A stretch of 64,000 nucleotides of DNA from Lasiodiplodia sp. COLG20 (GCA_009801085.1 VNWV01000002.1:4216001-4280000); one strand, 5' to 3'. Counted from the stretch's first letter, positions 10,463 to 21,737 are shown. Numbers and translations: made by a program. Notes: a model not told the origin generated them from the letters alone.

Positions 10463-11583
10463 ATGGTAAGCAACCCGGAATGAGTGCTCGAAGCACCGCA
10501 GTCTGCAAGACCTCTGTCCTCAGTCACTGCTCTGGTGAATGAGGCGCAAGTCGCAGCAAAATTCCGCGCATCACCAGCGCCGTCTGGCAGATGTTAGCGA
10601 TGTTATGGCTTGAGCCATGGCGTGCAGAAATGCCTCCATGCGCTCTTTAGAGATCAAAGAATCCATGGCTGATTCTTTTCTCAATGATAGCCTCCTAAGT
10701 CGGGAAAGAAGACTGCCCCTGCGCCCTTCTCGTCGGGCAAGGCTGGCTCCAAGAAGCAGGCCAAGGTAAGCTGACCTCCAATTCTCCTGGATGAATACCG
10801 AGCGCTAATATGTATCACAGAACCCTCTCCTCGAGAAGCGCCCCCGCAACTATGGCATCGGTCAGGACATCCAGCCCAAGCGCAACCTGTCGCGCATGGT
10901 GAAGTGGCCTGAGTATGTCCGCCTTCAGCGCCAGAAGAAGATCCTCAACCTTCGCCTGAAGGTTCCCCCGGCGATCTCCCAGTTCCAGCACGTCCTGGAC
11001 CGCAACACCGCTGCTCAGGCCCTGAAGCTTCTCAACAAGTACCGCCCGGAGACCAAGGCCGAGAAGAAGGAGCGTCTCACCAAGGAGGCTACCGCCATCG
11101 CTGAGGGCAAGAAGAAGGAGGATGTCTCCAAGAAGCCCTACGCCGTCAAGTACGGTCTCAACCACGTTGTTGGCCTGATCGAGAACAAGAAGGCTTCCCT
11201 TGTCCTCATCCCCAACGACGTTGACCCCATCGAGCTGGTCATCTTCCTTCCCGCTCTTTGCCGCAAGATGGGTGTCCCGTACGCCATCATCAAGGGCAAG
11301 GCCCGCCTCGGCACTGTCGTCCACAAGAAGGTTTGTAGTCCCCGCGCGTCTATTTTTCCGTTCTCCAGCTAACGAGTTGCAGACCGCCGCCGTCCTCGCT
11401 CTCACCGAGGTCCGCGCTGAGGACAAGTCCGAGTTCTCCAAGCTCGTCTCCGCCATCAAGGAGGGTTACACCGACAAGCACGAGGAGAGCCGCCGCCACT
11501 GGGGTGGTGGTATCATGGGTGCCAAGGCCAACGCCAAGCAGGAGAAGAAGCGCAAGGCTCTTGAGAACGCCATCAAGATCTAA
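10463..11583 (+). CDS. RPL8: 60S ribosomal protein eL8 (fungal L8/L7a)
   Basis: Four exons: 10463-10465 (only the ATG), 10691-10765, 10821-11330 and 11383-11583, giving 262 residues. After the ATG a 225-nt intron leads to [19 protein letters not shown]. Exon 3 has [54 protein letters not shown] and the L7Ae-type core [20 protein letters not shown] with [20 protein letters not shown]. The end is [17 protein letters not shown]. This matches eL8, which binds 25S/5.8S rRNA on the 60S subunit. A first exon reduced to the ATG with a long first intron is common in ribosomal-protein genes and often carries regulatory signal. Codon use is strongly biased to C/G-ending codons, as expected for high expression. 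Confidence 0.95.
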
Positions 11584-11943
11584 ATGGCCTAAAAAGTTTC
11601 AACTCTTAAATTCACGATACCAAAATGGATGGATATACGGGACTCAGGCGTGTCTTCCTCAGTTTAGCGGGCGTTGGTGGAAATCCGACGGAAATGCGAG
11701 TAACAATTTCTTCGCAAATGACAAGGAAGCACTCACTGGTCCAGTACATGACTCTTGACCCTGCTTAATGTGCAACGTGAAGTGCCTATCGTGCGACTTT
11801 TTCCCGGGCCACTATCGGACCTCCGCTCCGCCGACTCGCCGACGCGCGCCGAAGTTGTCATGGGCCCCGCGGGCTGCGTCATTTCCCCCCACCACGGTTA
11901 CGCCCAATTCTCAACGCCTTCTACTCTGTAAGCTGCACTTACA
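11584..11943. promoter_or_regulatory. intergenic, RPL8 3' end and promoter of PrnX-like gene
   Basis: A 360-bp spacer between two plus-strand genes. It should contain the RPL8 terminator and the promoter of the next gene. No clear box is visible. Confidence 0.35.
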
Positions 11944-13323
11944 ATGCCTCTCACAGTGCTAACCGACCACGACGTCAAGTCGTTACTGCACTCTCTCGAT
12001 CGACAAGATATACTCGATCTTCAGCAATCGCTTGGAGACGCCCTCCACTATTACTCAACTGCCACGGAAACCGAGAGCGGCTGCTGCGCGACGTACCAGC
12101 CCCAGCGAACACATCTCCAAAGGAAGGATGGCTCTACAACCTTGTTCATGCCTGCCAGCAGTAACGATGGCCTCGGCGTAAAGATAGTAACATTGCCGGA
12201 TCCGTCAGCAAGCAAGCCTGCTGAAGTTGCGCCAACAGCTTCAGGCAAGCCTGTGAACCTCTCGCAACCGCGAGGGTCCATGACACTTCTTGATACGCAT
12301 GGCTTCCCGCGCGGCATGATCAACGCTGAGGAGTTGACTGCCTTTCGCACTGCCTTGGCGTCGACCATGCTCTTCAAGAAGCGTAACAACGTGCACGACC
12401 TGACTGTCTTCGGCGCAGGGAAGCAGGCGTACTGGCATATTCGACTTGCGCTGTTGTTGCGGCCCGGCGAAATCCACCACCTCAACATCATCAACCGAAG
12501 TTATGAAACGGCAAAGAACTTGATGACGCAGCTATTTGACCCGGCGAACAACAAGGACCACAGGGTGGATCGCCCAGATATCAAGCTGATCACCCCCGGC
12601 CATACCGAGTATGATCGTTTGCTGAAATCGACGGTGCGCTCGTCATCGGCTATATTCATGACTACCCCATCGCTGGTACCGCTCTTCCCTGCTAGCTATC
12701 TCACAAATCCAGAAGGTCGGAGGAAGGGTAGATACATCGCAGCTATTGGCAGCGTAAGTCTCTCGTCCTTCCTTGCTCCGCAAAGGCATCCATGTTGTAG
12801 TTTTTTCAACTAATTCTTGTCAATTTGTCCCCAGTACAAACCCAACATGGTTGAAATCCACCCAGATATCATCCGTCAGGCCGTGGCTCCGCAACACGGC
12901 CGTCACTTCCACAAGCATGCCAAGCAAGGGGGTGCAATAATCGTCGACAGCGTCGAGTCGTGCATGCGCGAGGCCGGCGAGATCATCCAGGCCGGCCTCG
13001 AGAGCGACCAGGTCGTCGAGCTCGGCGAGCTCGTCATGCTTAGGCGTGACGCCGAGGCCCGGCGGCGCAATAGACCGGCGTCGTCCAGCAATAACAGCCT
13101 TGACGACCAGTCCGGCGTTCAGATTGCGGACGATGATAAGTGTCCCGGCAAGGCAAGCAGCGGCGGTCTAGACGACGATGATTTGGGCCTCAAGGATTGG
13201 TTGTCAAGGGGGAACGTGATCTACAAGGGCGTCGGTCTAGGATTGATGGATGTGGTCATCGGTTCGGACCTCGTGGCCCTCGCGGATTCGAGGAACGTTG
13301 GTGTGCGCATTGAGGATTTCTGA
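11944..13323 (+). CDS. ornithine cyclodeaminase/mu-crystallin family protein, PrnX-like
   Basis: Two exons, 11944-12753 and 12835-13323, joined in phase 0 by an 81-nt GT-AG intron, give 432 residues. The N-terminus MPLTVLTDHDVKSLL and the segment LGVKIVTLPD are usual for the family. LLDTHGFPRGMINAEELTAF corresponds to the substrate-side block. The Rossmann motif is LTVFGAGKQAYWHIR near residue 157. After the intron YKPNMVEIHPDIIR and IIVDSVESCMREAGEI match the family end. A Ser/Asp-rich insert near residues 355-390 is unusual in bacterial members. In aspergilli a relative, prnX, sits in the proline utilisation cluster; no other prn gene is seen here, so the role (an NAD(P)-dependent step on proline, ornithine or a related amino acid) stays open. 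Confidence 0.85.
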
Positions 13324-14728
13324 CGTAGTGCGTAAGAAAGTAAGTATTCCAGTCTTTTCTTTGTTGCTTAGGATGGTAGCCACTAGATACAGAGCCTCCT
13401 CGGTTGATATCGACTTTGAACGCTACAAGAGCTCATATTCTTCATGGACGTGGAACATGCTTTAGACCCAAGATAACATATCAACAATATACGCTCAATG
13501 ATCTTTTCAAAAAGCACAGTGGCAATTGCAGCCTTCCAGCTGGGCAGCTGAAACAAATATTCGGACGTAGATATTCATCCCAAATTTTTTACCGGAGGTC
13601 CCAACGAGGATTTCGACTATCTACGTAAGTAAGTGGAATAACTCTGGTGAAGTGGTTTGAGTATGCCCGCAAATCTTTTGTAGACCGGTGTGAGGACACG
13701 GAATGAGCCCTGGATGGATACAAGGATAATGAATAGCCCTGCTCCAATTTCACTGAAGATATGACAATATCATGAAAGACATTTCACAGAGGTGTGGAAT
13801 TCCATTGTGACGGCGTATATCAACAATGCACACTGAGAGCCATTAGTCCAATGACAATCCCCAGACAGCTTCGCATTATTTGTATTGCATTGGAGCTCAC
13901 TGTTTAGACCTTGAGTTCATCTTGGCTCCAAGCATATCATGCTTAATATGCTAAGAAAATTTACATATGGGGTGTAGTCATCACAGAAAAGACGGCAAGC
14001 CAAATGTGTTAAATGAAAAGGTTTTGCTACTCCTGGAGAACATATGGCATGAAATCACTCAGGGCCTTTGGGGCTTTGACGGTGGAGCTTTCGTTCACTA
14101 ATTTCAGGCCGGATAGCGACATTCCCAAAGCTTAAATAGTGATCGACTTAACTAGCTCGTACAGTCTTGAATATTGAGATGAGTCTCAGCCGCCTGGAAA
14201 AAAACTTACCTACTATGCATTGCAGTGTTCTAAGGCAGTTTCATTAGACCTGGTAATTCACATATCAATTCACGCTTTTGTTCATCTTCGAAAATTTAGT
14301 TGGGAGTGAAAAGTTTTTGATTTTCCTACCCTTTTACTTCCCGCAATGCTCGTTTCTTGAATCGTTCCTACCCAAGAGACCAAAAGGAAAAAAGACGAAG
14401 TGTCACGAAAATAAACCCCCTTTCCTGCTCTTTTCTCACTCGAAGAAAAGGAGTGTACACACATGCTTTCGAGTTTTCCTCCAGACCCACGCAGAATCGC
14501 TATTTGGTAGACAGGCTCCCTCATGGTCTCTTTTGCGAGAAAGGAGAAAACAAGTTATGTGCAAGAGAAAGACGAGGAAAGAATTGGAAAAGGGGCAAAG
14601 AGAGAGAATTGAAAAAAACCAAGTGAGACAGCCTAGTGTACCTGCACGCACACACGCACTGCTGCTTAGGCCTGATGGTTCTTTGCCCAGTTCCTTGAGA
14701 ATGGCTGGATGAAGGAATGGGATCAGAT
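13324..14728. other. AT-rich gene-free stretch between convergent genes
   Basis: About 1.4 kb, clearly AT-richer than the flanks, with runs such as aaatttagttgggag and many short A/T tracts. Frames of up to 144 codons at 14278-14712 look like chance. No terminal repeats, transposase remains or tRNA are seen. It could be a decayed relic or simple 3' sequence. Confidence 0.4.
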
Positions 14729-15439
14729 TCAACAGGCGAGCTCGTAGCCACCGTTGCCCGCGATGCAAGTCGACGTGGGTCCTGGATCGCTGATCCTCGT
14801 CGAGCTTGATGATGATGTCGTCATCGTCGTTATCGTCGTCAAAGTCGTAGAAGGGGAAGTGGAGGAAGTGGTACTTGTACTGGTGGAGGTTGAGGTGCCG
14901 GTCGAAGTGGCGGTCCCGGTAGAAGTTGAGGTGCCGGTGGTAGTGGAAGTTCCGGTCGAGGTTGAGGTACCGGTAGTAGTAGAAGTTCCAGTCGAGGTTG
15001 ATGTACCGGTGCTCGTGGATGTTCCAGTCGAAGTTGAGGTGCCGGTCGAGGTTTCAGTGCCGCTTGACGTGGTAGACGTGGAAGTCCCGGTGGACGTGGA
15101 AGTTCCGGTGGACGTCGAGGTTCCGGTAGACGTCGAGGTTGCAGTGGACGTCGAGGTGCCTGTTGACGTGGACGTGCCGGTGGTGGTTACAGTACCGGTT
15201 GAGGTGTCCGTGCCGGTGGAAGTGCTAGTTCCGGTAGAAGTCCCTGTGGACGTTCCAGAAGTAGAGGAGCCGGTTCTCGAGGAAGAAGTACCAGTGGAGG
15301 AACCAGTCGTTGAAGAAGAAGTACCAGTGGAGGAGCCAGTCGTTGAAGAGGAAGTACCCGTGGAGGTGGTCGATGGAGGAAGGGTTGACGAAGACGACGA
15401 CGAAGACGTGGACGAGGGCGACGGCGGCTGCGAAGAGAG
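14729..15439 (-). repeat. Ser/Thr/Gly-rich repeat tail in frame after the UGA of the secreted protein gene
   Basis: On the minus strand, directly after the TGA at 15440-15442 and in the same phase, 236 sense codons run to a TGA at 14729-14731. They open with LSSQPPSPSSTSSSSSSST, then units like STGTSSSTTGS and many copies of STSTGT/STTTGT from about 15310 to 14880, and end GPTSTCIAGNGGYELAC. The DNA is a degenerate minisatellite, read on the plus strand as variants of gaggttgaggtgccggtc. The composition is mucin-like, as in O-mannosylated wall proteins. No GPI-type hydrophobic end follows. There is no ATG upstream in this part, so expression would need readthrough, or splicing not evident to me. 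Confidence 0.6.
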
Positions 15440-15941
15440 TCAGGCGAGCTCGCACCTAATGGAGCTAGCCTTGTTGTCGAACTGGAGGTTGGCGAGGTTG
15501 TTGACACCCGGCGAGACAATGGAGGCGGTGGAGGGGCCGGTGCAGCCGGCGGTGCTCCATGAAGTCAGCTGGATGTACGTTGGGCAATCTTGTTAGACAC
15601 TCACTCGTAGAGCCTGCAAGACCACCTATCGGGAACGGTGATGGAGGTAGTCTGGTTGTCAATGCTCAGCCCCCCGAGGTTGACTGTGGGTCCCCTGATA
15701 TTAGCGAAACCCTCATTTAAACCGCTAGTTACTTACAGCAAGCACCGTTCCCATCGCTGAGAGTGACATCATAGAACTGAGGGTCGTAGGGGACACCGCT
15801 GTCGTCGTTGCCATTTTGCCTGTTCTTCCCGTTCCAGAGCCTCACGGTAGTGACTGCTTGTGCGGCTCTCGGGACCAGAGCAAAGGCAGTGGCGGTCGAC
15901 GCGCCCATGAGCAGGGCAGTGAAGAGGCTAGCGGCGTGCAT
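15440..15941 (-). CDS. small secreted cysteine-containing protein, 132 residues before the stop
   Basis: Three exons: 15737-15941, 15605-15683 and 15440-15554. The start is MHAASLFTALLMGASTATAF, a signal peptide with cleavage likely near FALVPRA. The mature part has NDDSGVPYDPQFYDVTLSDG, then, after splicing, ACFNLGGLSIDNQTTSITVP with WSC, AGC and IRC, giving Cys pairs typical of a family of small fungal secreted proteins that I recognise only by shape. It ends CELA-TGA. The second splice is uncertain: the donor gtgagt is strong, but the acceptor nearest a pyrimidine-rich run gives a 36-nt intron and a stop. I used a poorer AG 14 nt further on, giving 50 nt. A TATA-like box lies about 110 bp upstream. 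Confidence 0.6.
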
Positions 15942-16623
15942 TTTGGCTGGTGGGTTGGGGTTGGTTGGTGGGGAATTGAAAGTAGCGAGAGTAGACCGGA
16001 GGAAGCTGTCTGTCTGGTGGTGGTGGTGAGGGAAGAATGGATGCTGGCTGTCTTTATATATCCCTCTGAGGCTCACACAGGCTCGCGTCGGGACGCTGGC
16101 TCAAACACTCAAGTCTGGGTGAAGGACGGCATCATGAGAGCAGACGTTGTTGGATGCTGCGAGGCCACGAGTGAGAGCTGGGGAGCAACACGCCTCCAAC
16201 AGCGTGGTACGACAGACGGTAGTCGAGTACAACGCATGTTACCGTGCTAAGCGGCGCCGCCGGGTCAGGTACGCGGCCGATCAGCGTTAGCGGGTGGTTG
16301 TGTCATCCTTCTGACGCCCTGTATAAGCCTGGCGCTCAGACAACCTTCCCGAAGCGGCGAAGTGGGTTACGTGATGTGCGTCGTACGAAGAAGGCGCGAA
16401 CCCCACACTCCCCAAATTTCCGAGCAGCTGCCTGCGGCTTTTTCCTTTGATCTTCTCACCCTCCCTTTCCACATTGTCCGTCAAAGAGGCGTTTGCGCAA
16501 CGACATGTCAGCCACTCACTCCAGCCCGCGCCATACTACATCTGTCAGCAGCCTGATTGTATGAATTTCTCCAATAGCCCTTGCATGCTATGTCAGAGCT
16601 GAATACACGATAACCGAGCCCAG
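15942..16623. other. intergenic, promoter of secreted gene and 3' end of GH31 gene
   Basis: The left half holds the TATA-like box and leader of the secreted protein gene. The right half should be the GH31 3' region. Frames of 60-140 codons here have no support. Confidence 0.4.
16052..16061 (-). promoter_or_regulatory. TATA-like box of the secreted protein gene
   Basis: The minus strand reads atatataaag here, 111-120 bp upstream of the ATG at 15941. This fits a TATA element for a strongly regulated gene. Spacing and sequence support it; no expression evidence exists. Confidence 0.5.
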
Positions 16624-19205
16624 CTACACGCGTCGAACCTTGACCTCCGCCCCGAGTTTCTGCAGGCCGTCGTTGACGACGCTCGCTCCGTCCTCCGCCA
16701 CGGTCAGCGTCGCTACCGTCTCGCCCTTGGAGTCGACGACCTGTGCCGATTCGCCTCCCCTGGTGTGGTACAGGCACACTTCTGCGCCACGGCCTAGCCA
16801 GTCGTACGCGAAGCCCTCCCCCTTGACGCCCTCCTGCTCCTGTCCCAGCACCAGCACTGCACCCTCGCGTACGTATAGCGGAAGCGTCTCAAACCCGTGT
16901 TTCTCGCGGCGCCAGCCGGGGCCTTCGACCACGCTGCCGTCCCACCATGACGTCCACTTGCCCGCTGGCAGGTAGAACTCGACTTCGCCCTCCTCGGTAA
17001 AGACGGGAGCTGCCAGCACGCTGTCACCGACCATGAACTGTCTGTCAAGAAACCAGCTGGTCGGGTCCTCCGGGAACTCGAGGCACATGGCGCGCAGCGA
17101 CAGCGGCCAGCCGTTGCGACGGCTGACCTCGCCTTGCGCGTACAGGTACGGCATCAGCCGACGCTTGAGACGCACAAAGGTGCGCAGCACGCTCGTTGCG
17201 CTGCCTTCTCCCACTGCTCCGCCATCGACGAGCCAGGGCACGCGGTATGAGTTTGACCCGTGCAGACGGCTGTGCGAACACAGCAGCCCGAACGCTACCC
17301 ACCGCTTATAAATCCACGGCGGCGGGTTGCCCTCGAAGCCACCGATGTCGCAGGACCAGAAGCTGAAGCCTGACAGTCCGATAGACAGCCCGCCGCGCAC
17401 CGATTCGGCAAGGGCCGCAGGCGTCGACTCGCAGTCGCCGCCCCAGCACTGTGGAGATTTGATTAGCTGATTGCGAGGGAGCAGCAGATGCACAAAAGGC
17501 GTTAGCTTACCAACGGGAAGCGTTGCGTCCCAGCAGTGGCTGCACGCGCGAACAGAACGGCCTGGTCCTTTCCGAAGCGCTCCTGCAGCGCCTCATACAC
17601 CATCTTGTTGTACCAGAAAGCGTAGTAGTTGTGCATCCGGCCTGGATCAACCGTCTTGTCGTGCCACTGGACGTCCGTGGCGGGAATGCGTTCGCCAAAG
17701 TCCGTTTTGATGGTGTCGATACCCAGATCGAACAGCTGCTTCAGACAACCCACGTACCAGTCGCGCGCTTCGGGGTTCGTAATGTCGACGATGCCCATGC
17801 CTGTTTGCCATAGATCCCACTGCCACACGTCTCCATTCTTCCGCTTGAGTAGGTAGCCCCGCTCAGCTGCGTACTGGAACACGGGTGATGCCTGGCCCAG
17901 GTATGGATTGATCCAGACGCACACCTTGTTGGCCAGCTTGCTCTCTTTCATCCGCCTGATCTGACCGGCCGGATCCGGAAAATGCTCCGACGAGAACACG
18001 AAGTCGCACCAGTGGAAAGCCCTCAGCCAGAAGCAGTCGAAGTGAAATGTTTCGACGGGCACCTCGCGCGAGCGCATTTCCTCGAGGAAGTGCGTAACCG
18101 TCTTCTCGTCGTAGTCGGTCGTGAAGGAAGTCGAGAGCCACAAGCCAAAACTCCAAGCAGGCAGCTTGCCCGGCTTTCCGGTCAGGATCGAATACTTGGT
18201 CAACACTTCCTTGGGTCCCGAAGGCCCGTAGATGATATACCACTTCAATCGCTGGCCCTCAACCGATGTCTGGAGACGGCAGCAGCGCTCGCTGCCAATC
18301 TCGAGGGACACCTTGTCCGGCGTGTCGATGAAGACACCATAGCCTTTGGAGCTGAGATAGAAGGAGATGTTCTTGTATGCCTGGTCGCTGGACGTGCCGC
18401 CGTCTTCATTCCACAAGTCGATCGCCTGGCCCACCTTGTTCCATGCCCCGAAGCGCTCTCCCAGGCCGTGGATGGACTCGCCCACGCCGAGTTCGTGCTG
18501 CGTAAAGATGTAGTGTTGGAGGTTACGCATGTCCTCCACTTGCTTCGGGGAACCCGTTGCCGGGCTGTATGCAAGGCCCACACTACGGTTCAGCAGCTGT
18601 GTGAGCTATTTCGAGCCATCGGTGGCGTGGAAGCGGATGTCGAAAGCCTGAGGATCCGGTCCGACGGTGGCAGACAATGAACCAGCTGTGAGTGTAGTGC
18701 CTTTATCCCCTTTGCTGATGTTTGCTGTACGCTTGTGAGTTACTGCAGGTTTCCTCGCACGCGGTTGGCTTACTCTTTCCAAGCTCCGGTCGTCCATCGG
18801 GATACAGATCAAAGTTCGGTCCTCTCCTCTGTGCCCCGGAGAAATGAGAAGCTTCTATGGAGATGACACCGTCGAACTGAGCCTCAATCTCGATGTTTAT
18901 GGTGCTCAAGTTCAGAGTGTCACCACGGGAGCGGATGTGCCGGGTAGGGCAAAGGAGGTCGAGCGCTTTGTTGTCGCGGGGAGTGATGGTGTAGATGTCT
19001 TCAGCATATTGGACGTGCTTGTCGGCTGCAACGAGCCACATTCCTGGAGGATGTTAGGATTTGTCGCTGGAGACGTCTGCTTTAGACCCCAGAAGACATC
19101 AATTTTGATTTGACAACCCTGGCGAAGCCATGGCTCAATCAATGCTTGTAGAAAAAGGACTACTTGAATAGGCCGAGATTCAGACTTACCATCGCGAAAC
19201 TTCAT
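16624..19205 (-). CDS. GH31 alpha-xylosidase-like glycosidase, with one in-frame stop
   Basis: Four exons: 19190-19205, 18774-19043, 17511-18724 and 16624-17448, all in phase, make 774 codons. They start MKFRDGMWLVAADKHVQYAE. The N-terminal beta-sandwich runs to codon 134, where SK is followed by TAG (18606-18608) and then, in the same frame, LTQLLNRSVGLAY. The GH31 core follows: GVGESIHGLGERFG, WNEDGGTSSDQAYKNI, FGLWLSTSFTTDYDE, FHFDCFWLR, the nucleophile motif DTIKTDFGERIP and, across the last intron, the acid/base motif CWGGDCEST. The set GGTSSDQAYKN and KTDFGE points to the YicI-like alpha-xylosidase branch acting on xyloglucan oligosaccharides. No signal peptide, so cytosolic. Apart from the TAG, everything looks intact; it may be a recent null allele, a read error or a readthrough codon. 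Confidence 0.85.
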
Positions 19206-19653
19206 CTTGGCCAGGAGACACAGCGATTGATTCCTGCAAGCACTGGATAGGCTCTCAATCGGCCTCTTATGTACGGCGATGAAGCTTCGTATAAACAAGC
19301 CCTCTCCACTCTTTGCATTCCTCTCTCCTCACCAGCGGGAGGAAGAAGAGCTCTTTGTACATAGCTTCGTCTGCTGATTCGCACATCGCTTAGAGAACCA
19401 GCTGCTTGCGAACCCCACCTTAGCTGACCGGAGGCACGCTCTCCGCAGAGCTCTAGCATCGTTGCCCCACTTCCACTTGGCTTCGTGTGTTGAATGCAGT
19501 GCCATCGTCTCGTGAGACGTGATTTACGACTAGGGGTCGAATTTATCCGTTGGCTAAAGCTGGCGGACGGAAGATCTTTGACCGAAGACCGCCCCCGACG
19601 CGTCTCCCACGTCCCCGGATTTCCCGCTCTCCACAGCTCAACCCGACGCGACA
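19206..19653. promoter_or_regulatory. divergent promoter region, GH31 gene and TMEM42-like gene
   Basis: 448 bp between divergent start codons. No box is clear enough to name. Confidence 0.35.
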
Positions 19654-20335
19654 ATGGCGGCCACTGCTCCCAAGCCGAGCAGCGCATGGCTCGCCCTGGC
19701 CATTGGAAGCGGTGCTTGTGCCGCCTTCAACGGCATGTTCGCCAAGCTGTGCGCCGCCCCCTACTCAGATAGCAGCACACTATAGCAGAACCACTGATAC
19801 TCTCGTCGCAAACAGCACCACGACGTCGCTCACGACGAGCTGGTCGCATGCGCTCCTCTCCTTGTTCAACCTCTCGCCAGACAACAAGGTCTTCGAGTTC
19901 GCCTTCCGCGGCTTCTTCTTCCTGCTGAACCTGCTCTTCGATGCCATCATGTGGGGCCTCTTCACCCGCGCCCTCACCCTCGCCTTCTCGACTGTGCGCG
20001 TCAGCATCATCAACACCTCGTCAAACTTCATGACGACCGCCTTCCTCGGCGCCCTCATCTTCGGTGAGTCCCTGCCCGGCCTGTGGTGGTTGGGCGCCGC
20101 CATGATGATTGCGGGCAGCGTCATCATCGGGAAAAGGGAGGAGAAGACGCTCAAGGGAACGGCTGCTGCTGGTGGCGCAGAAGGGCTAGTGGTCGGGTCA
20201 GGGAGCGAAGAGGAGAGGGTAGGGTTCTTGGACAATCCGGAGAGGGCCGAGGAGGAGGTTGAAGACGATGATGCGGTGGAGTTGGCGACAGTGCCGGAGG
20301 TAGGGAGTGAGGATGAGAGCGAATGGCGGAGATAA
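19654..20335 (+). CDS. TMEM42/EamA-like small membrane protein
   Basis: Two exons, 19654-19748 and 19789-20335, encode 213 residues. Exon 1 gives MAATAPKPSSAWLALAIGSG and the first helix ending FNGMFAKL. The intron is short (40 nt, gtgcgc...tatagcag); the join restores KLTTDTLVANSTTTSLT. Exon 2 has EFAFRGFFFLLNLLFDAIMW, TRALTLAFSTVRVSIIN, then NFMTTAFLGALIFGE and WLGAAMMIAGSVIIG, making about four or five helices. The tail is acidic (EERVGFLDNPERAEEEVEDD) and cytosolic. The NxxTTAxLGxLxFGE motif belongs to the half-size drug/metabolite transporter relatives of TMEM42. Substrate and organelle are unknown. The small intron is near the lower limit, so the exact acceptor has some doubt. Confidence 0.78.
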
Positions 20336-20667
20336 TTTCAGATGAAAGCCTCAAGACCATAGACTGGACGGCCGTATAGACTGCACACATATCATAAGCA
20401 CTTCCGATTGCGTGAGCTATCCGAATGAATTTTGCAATTCGTGCTCAGAGCATTGCCACTTTCATATCATCTTTAGTTCTGTAGGGCTGAGGTGTTCTTT
20501 GGGCAGCCCCGTGTTTCATTGCAGTACTGCCATCAAGGCTTTCCGGTATCCTTCCATCTACTATCTTTCCCCAAAAGCTTCCCTTTTTTTTGACCGCCCA
20601 AAACGCCAAACGCTATGCCATTATGCCCGTAAACCTGTGAGAAGCTCGTAAGACGACTTCCCGCTTT
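20336..20667. other. convergent 3' region
   Basis: Spacer between the ends of the TMEM42-like gene and MTR3. Contains only probable 3' untranslated sequence. Confidence 0.4.
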
Positions 20668-21737
20668 TCAGCCTGCCATCTCAACATCATTGCCTCCGGC
20701 CTTCAGCAGCTGGCTGGCGAATTGAGGGAATTTGAGGGCCGCCGACTCTTTGACAGCTTCTTCCAGGACCAATCTCGATGCCAGAGCCGCCTGAACGGAC
20801 CTCTCCACAAGATCCTCAGCGCGGTCTCCCGCATCTCCCTTCATCCACAGCTCCGTTATCTCATCCCTTCCAGGCAGGTATCCCACAACGCAAGCGGCCA
20901 CCAGATCCTTATGTTCAGGCGAGCTCGGGTCTAAGACCAGCTCTTCCTTGCCCTCTGCGTTCCTCACCAATGCCGCAACTCCACCAGCAACCATGTCGAC
21001 GCAGTCGATGCCCGCGTCTGCGATGGCGGCGCTCGCCACTGTTATGCAGCCGGCCAGCACGTTCATCATGCCCCAGCCCATGCCGACGCTGCCCTTGCCA
21101 GCACCGCCGTCCAGACCCAGCTCGTCGCCGGCCCAGCCGTCCTCCTCGCCCTCAAGTACGGTGATGATGACGTCGACGCCGCTCTTGGGCCAGCGCTCGC
21201 CAATGACGATGCCGCGCAGGGCCGCCTCCAGGTGCTGGCCCAGGTCGCGCTCGCCCGCGTCGCGCACGTAACCTCGGCGCTGCCGCGCCGCGAACGGCGC
21301 GAACTTGAGCGTCGTCGTCAGGTTGAGGTAGGGCGTGAAGGGCGAGGAGCGCGGCAGCGGCTTCGGCCCTTGCACCACGCACGACAGCTTCAGGCTGCCG
21401 GTCTGGAAGGCGAGACTGGCTTTCATGGGCTTGGCGGCGATGGTGGTGGTAGCGGGTGCGGTAGTCGCGGGCGTGAGTTCGAGGTAGGCGGAGCCGGAGG
21501 CGGAAGGGGTGAGGCCGGTCTTCAGGACTAAAAGGGGAGAGGCAAGCGTGTCAATGGCAGGGTATCTTTTGGGTTGTGCAGGCGAATTGAGAGCATACAT
21601 ATTTTGCGCAGCTCGTCTGGGTTCCTTGTGCGTGATGGCCGAGTTGGCGCGGAGCCTTCATGGTCAGGCAGGGTGGACGCAAAGACCGGGGCATAGGTGC
21701 CGCCGGCCGGAGCGTTCGTGCGACGTCTATCAGCCAT
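20668..21737 (-). CDS. MTR3: exosome core subunit Mtr3 (RNase PH-like)
   Basis: Two exons, 21599-21737 and 20668-21527, joined by a 71-nt GT-AG intron, give 332 residues. Exon 1 starts MADRRRTNAPAGGTYAPVFA and ends RKI; the join gives IFLKTGLTPSASGSAYLELT, the diagnostic first strand of Mtr3. Later segments are GSLKLSCVVQGPKPLPRSSP, FAARQRRGYVRDAGERDLG, LEAALRGIVIGERWPKSGVD and the RNase PH-like helix MMNVLAGCITVASAAIADAG. Mtr3 is one of six ring subunits of the nuclear and cytoplasmic RNA exosome and is catalytically inactive. The insert DGWAGDELGLDGGAGKGSVG before the helix is low in complexity, as in other filamentous fungi. Confidence 0.88.

Noticed and set aside
15443..15470. A 28-nt intron (gtgcga...tcgcag) that would remove the TGA of the secreted gene
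   Set aside because: Too short for splicing, and it would shift the frame away from the Ser/Thr tail.
14754..15596. 280-codon plus frame rich in VEVPVEV repeats
   Set aside because: It is the antisense of the Ser/Thr-rich minisatellite; the minus strand gives the mucin-like protein next to a signal-peptide exon.
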